Assembly (NCBI GenBank): GCA_025054515.1
Contig: JANWZT010000075.1
Span: forward strand, 1 to 6,217
DNA: 6,217 bases
From: Candidatus Caldarchaeum sp.
GTDB taxonomy: Archaea > Thermoproteota > Nitrososphaeria_A > Caldarchaeales > Caldarchaeaceae
Direction: 5' to 3'
Shown here: one piece after another, positions 5,588 to 6,217 of the stretch
How the letters are laid out: every line of letters begins with the position of its first letter
Position numbering within the stretch: position 1 is the first letter of the stretch
The notes under the pieces: model-generated
Seen by the model: only the letters and a program-made list of their open reading frames with translations
What the model was told of the DNA's origin: nothing
Databases searched by the model: none
Translations under genes and position numbers: made by a program

Positions 5588-6217
5588 CTGGTTTCACCGA
5601 TTTTCTTGACGAAAAGTTCTTCGAGGTTTTCGACACCGTATTTAGTGAGTAGCTGTTTCGGTTTTCCCTGCTCGATTATCTGTCCTTTGTTTATGAGTGC
5701 TACGTTGTCGCAGAGGTATTCGACTTCGAGCATGTTGTGGCTGGAGACGAGAAATGATGTCCCTGTGGCGGCGTATTCTTTGATGATTTTCCGGACGTAG
5801 ACGGCGTGTTCGACGTCGAGGCCTGCGGTGGGTTCGTCGAGGATCGCCAGCCGCGGGCTTACCATCAAACAGGCCGCAAGCAGTATACGCCGTCTCATTC
5901 CTTTGCTGTATTCGCCCATCTTCCTTTTGACGGCTTCACCGAGCCCTGAAACAGCAACTCCTTTTTCAAACGAATTGGAGTCGACGCCGTAGAGATTCTT
6001 TACCATGCGTAGGAAGTCGTATCCAGATAGATGCCGGTAGACGCCCGATTCCTCCGGCAAGTATGAGATGAGTTTTCTCACTTCATCCGATTCGGCTACT
6101 ACGTCTCTGCCGAAGACTTTCACGGTTCCGCGGCTGGGTTTGAGAAGTGTGGCCACCGTTCTGAAAAAAGTCGTCTTTCCAGCTCCGTTGGGGCCTATCA
6201 GCCCAAACACACCGCCT
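5584..6217 (-). CDS. ABC exporter ATPase, NatA-like (N-terminus beyond the window)
   Basis: This is the ATP-hydrolysing subunit that would power the permease encoded directly downstream. About 210 residues are present; numbering here begins at the first complete codon in the window. It shows the Walker A motif 'GPNGAGKT' (8-15), a Q-loop region 'YLPEESGVY' with glutamate where many ABC proteins have glutamine (usual in this subfamily), a signature 'YSKGM' (103-107) in place of the canonical LSGGQ, Walker B plus catalytic glutamate 'LAILDE' (123-128), the D-loop 'AGLD', and the switch histidine in 'SSHNM' (H160). The gene is 5'-truncated: the frame runs off the window edge, and about 30 residues of the first beta-strands should precede Walker A. 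The GTG at 6210 is therefore read as an internal valine, not a start. Its TGA stop overlaps the permease ATG by four bases. Confidence 0.95.
   Translation of the reverse strand, partial: GGVFGLIGPNGAGKTTFFRTVATLLKPSRGTVKVFGRDVVAESDEVRKLISYLPEESGVYRHLSGYDFLRMVKNLYGVDSNSFEKGVAVSGLGEAVKRKMGEYSKGMRRRILLAACLMVSPRLAILDEPTAGLDVEHAVYVRKIIKEYAATGTSFLVSSHNMLEVEYLCDNVALINKGQIIEQGKPKQLLTKYGVENLEELFVKKIGETR
5594..5598 (-). promoter_or_regulatory. Shine-Dalgarno site (GGTGA) of the ABC permease
   Basis: The minus strand reads GGTGA six bases before the permease ATG, inside the end of the ATPase gene. GGTGA pairs with the conserved UCACC of the archaeal 16S rRNA 3' end. It supports ATG 5587 as the true start and contrasts with the promoter-proximal genes here, which lack such a site. 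Confidence 0.6.

Noticed and set aside
6208..6210. GTG as the true start of the ABC ATPase
   Set aside because: It falls just before Walker A; the family needs about 30 further residues upstream, and the frame is open to the window edge with GG preceding.
1..6217. tRNA, rRNA, CRISPR array, insertion sequence or attachment site
   Set aside because: Nearly all bases belong to identifiable protein genes, and no regularly spaced repeats, cloverleaf-like segments or terminal inverted repeats were seen by eye.

Overview
The window looks like a compact stretch of an archaeal chromosome. The support is mainly in expression signals. Three genes have AT-rich TATA-like boxes about 20-24 bases before the start codon and no Shine-Dalgarno sequence, as in leaderless archaeal transcripts, while one operon-internal gene has a GGTGA ribosome-binding site. 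The gene content (stand-alone VKOR, membrane-anchored thioredoxin, a probable heme A synthase end) suggests an aerobic or microaerobic organism with an extracytoplasmic disulfide pathway. A member of the Thermoproteota/TACK lineages is my guess; the genus cannot be fixed from this sequence alone.

Layout: (1) 1-162 (+) is the C-terminal end of a membrane protein resembling the heme A synthase (CtaA/Cox15) family. (2) 1161 down to 159 (-) is a two-gene operon: a membrane-anchored thioredoxin-fold protein with a WCRFC active site, followed after 7 bases by a four-cysteine VKOR-family protein. Together they form a plausible disulfide-forming relay on the outer face of the membrane. (3) 1162-1246 is a divergent promoter region serving that operon and a 14-helix-type MFS exporter (1247-2653, +). 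(4) After 40 bases with a further TATA-like box comes full-length CTP synthase pyrG (2694-4319, +). (5) 6217 down to 4316 (-) is a two-gene ABC exporter operon of NatA/NatB type. Its ATPase is cut at its N-terminus by the window edge, and it overlaps the permease by ATGA.

Nearly every base is coding. The only non-coding stretches are the divergent promoter region (about 85 bases), the 40 bases before pyrG and the 7-base gap inside the disulfide operon, so no gene-free stretch reaches 300 bases. Both convergent gene pairs share their stop codons in a 4-base overlap, leaving no space for a dedicated terminator. I saw no tRNA, rRNA, CRISPR array, transposon or attachment site.

I see no convincing wholly new system. 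The best leads are the thioredoxin-VKOR relay beside a possible heme A synthase gene, the paired leaderless promoters with palindromes, and the shared-stop architecture.
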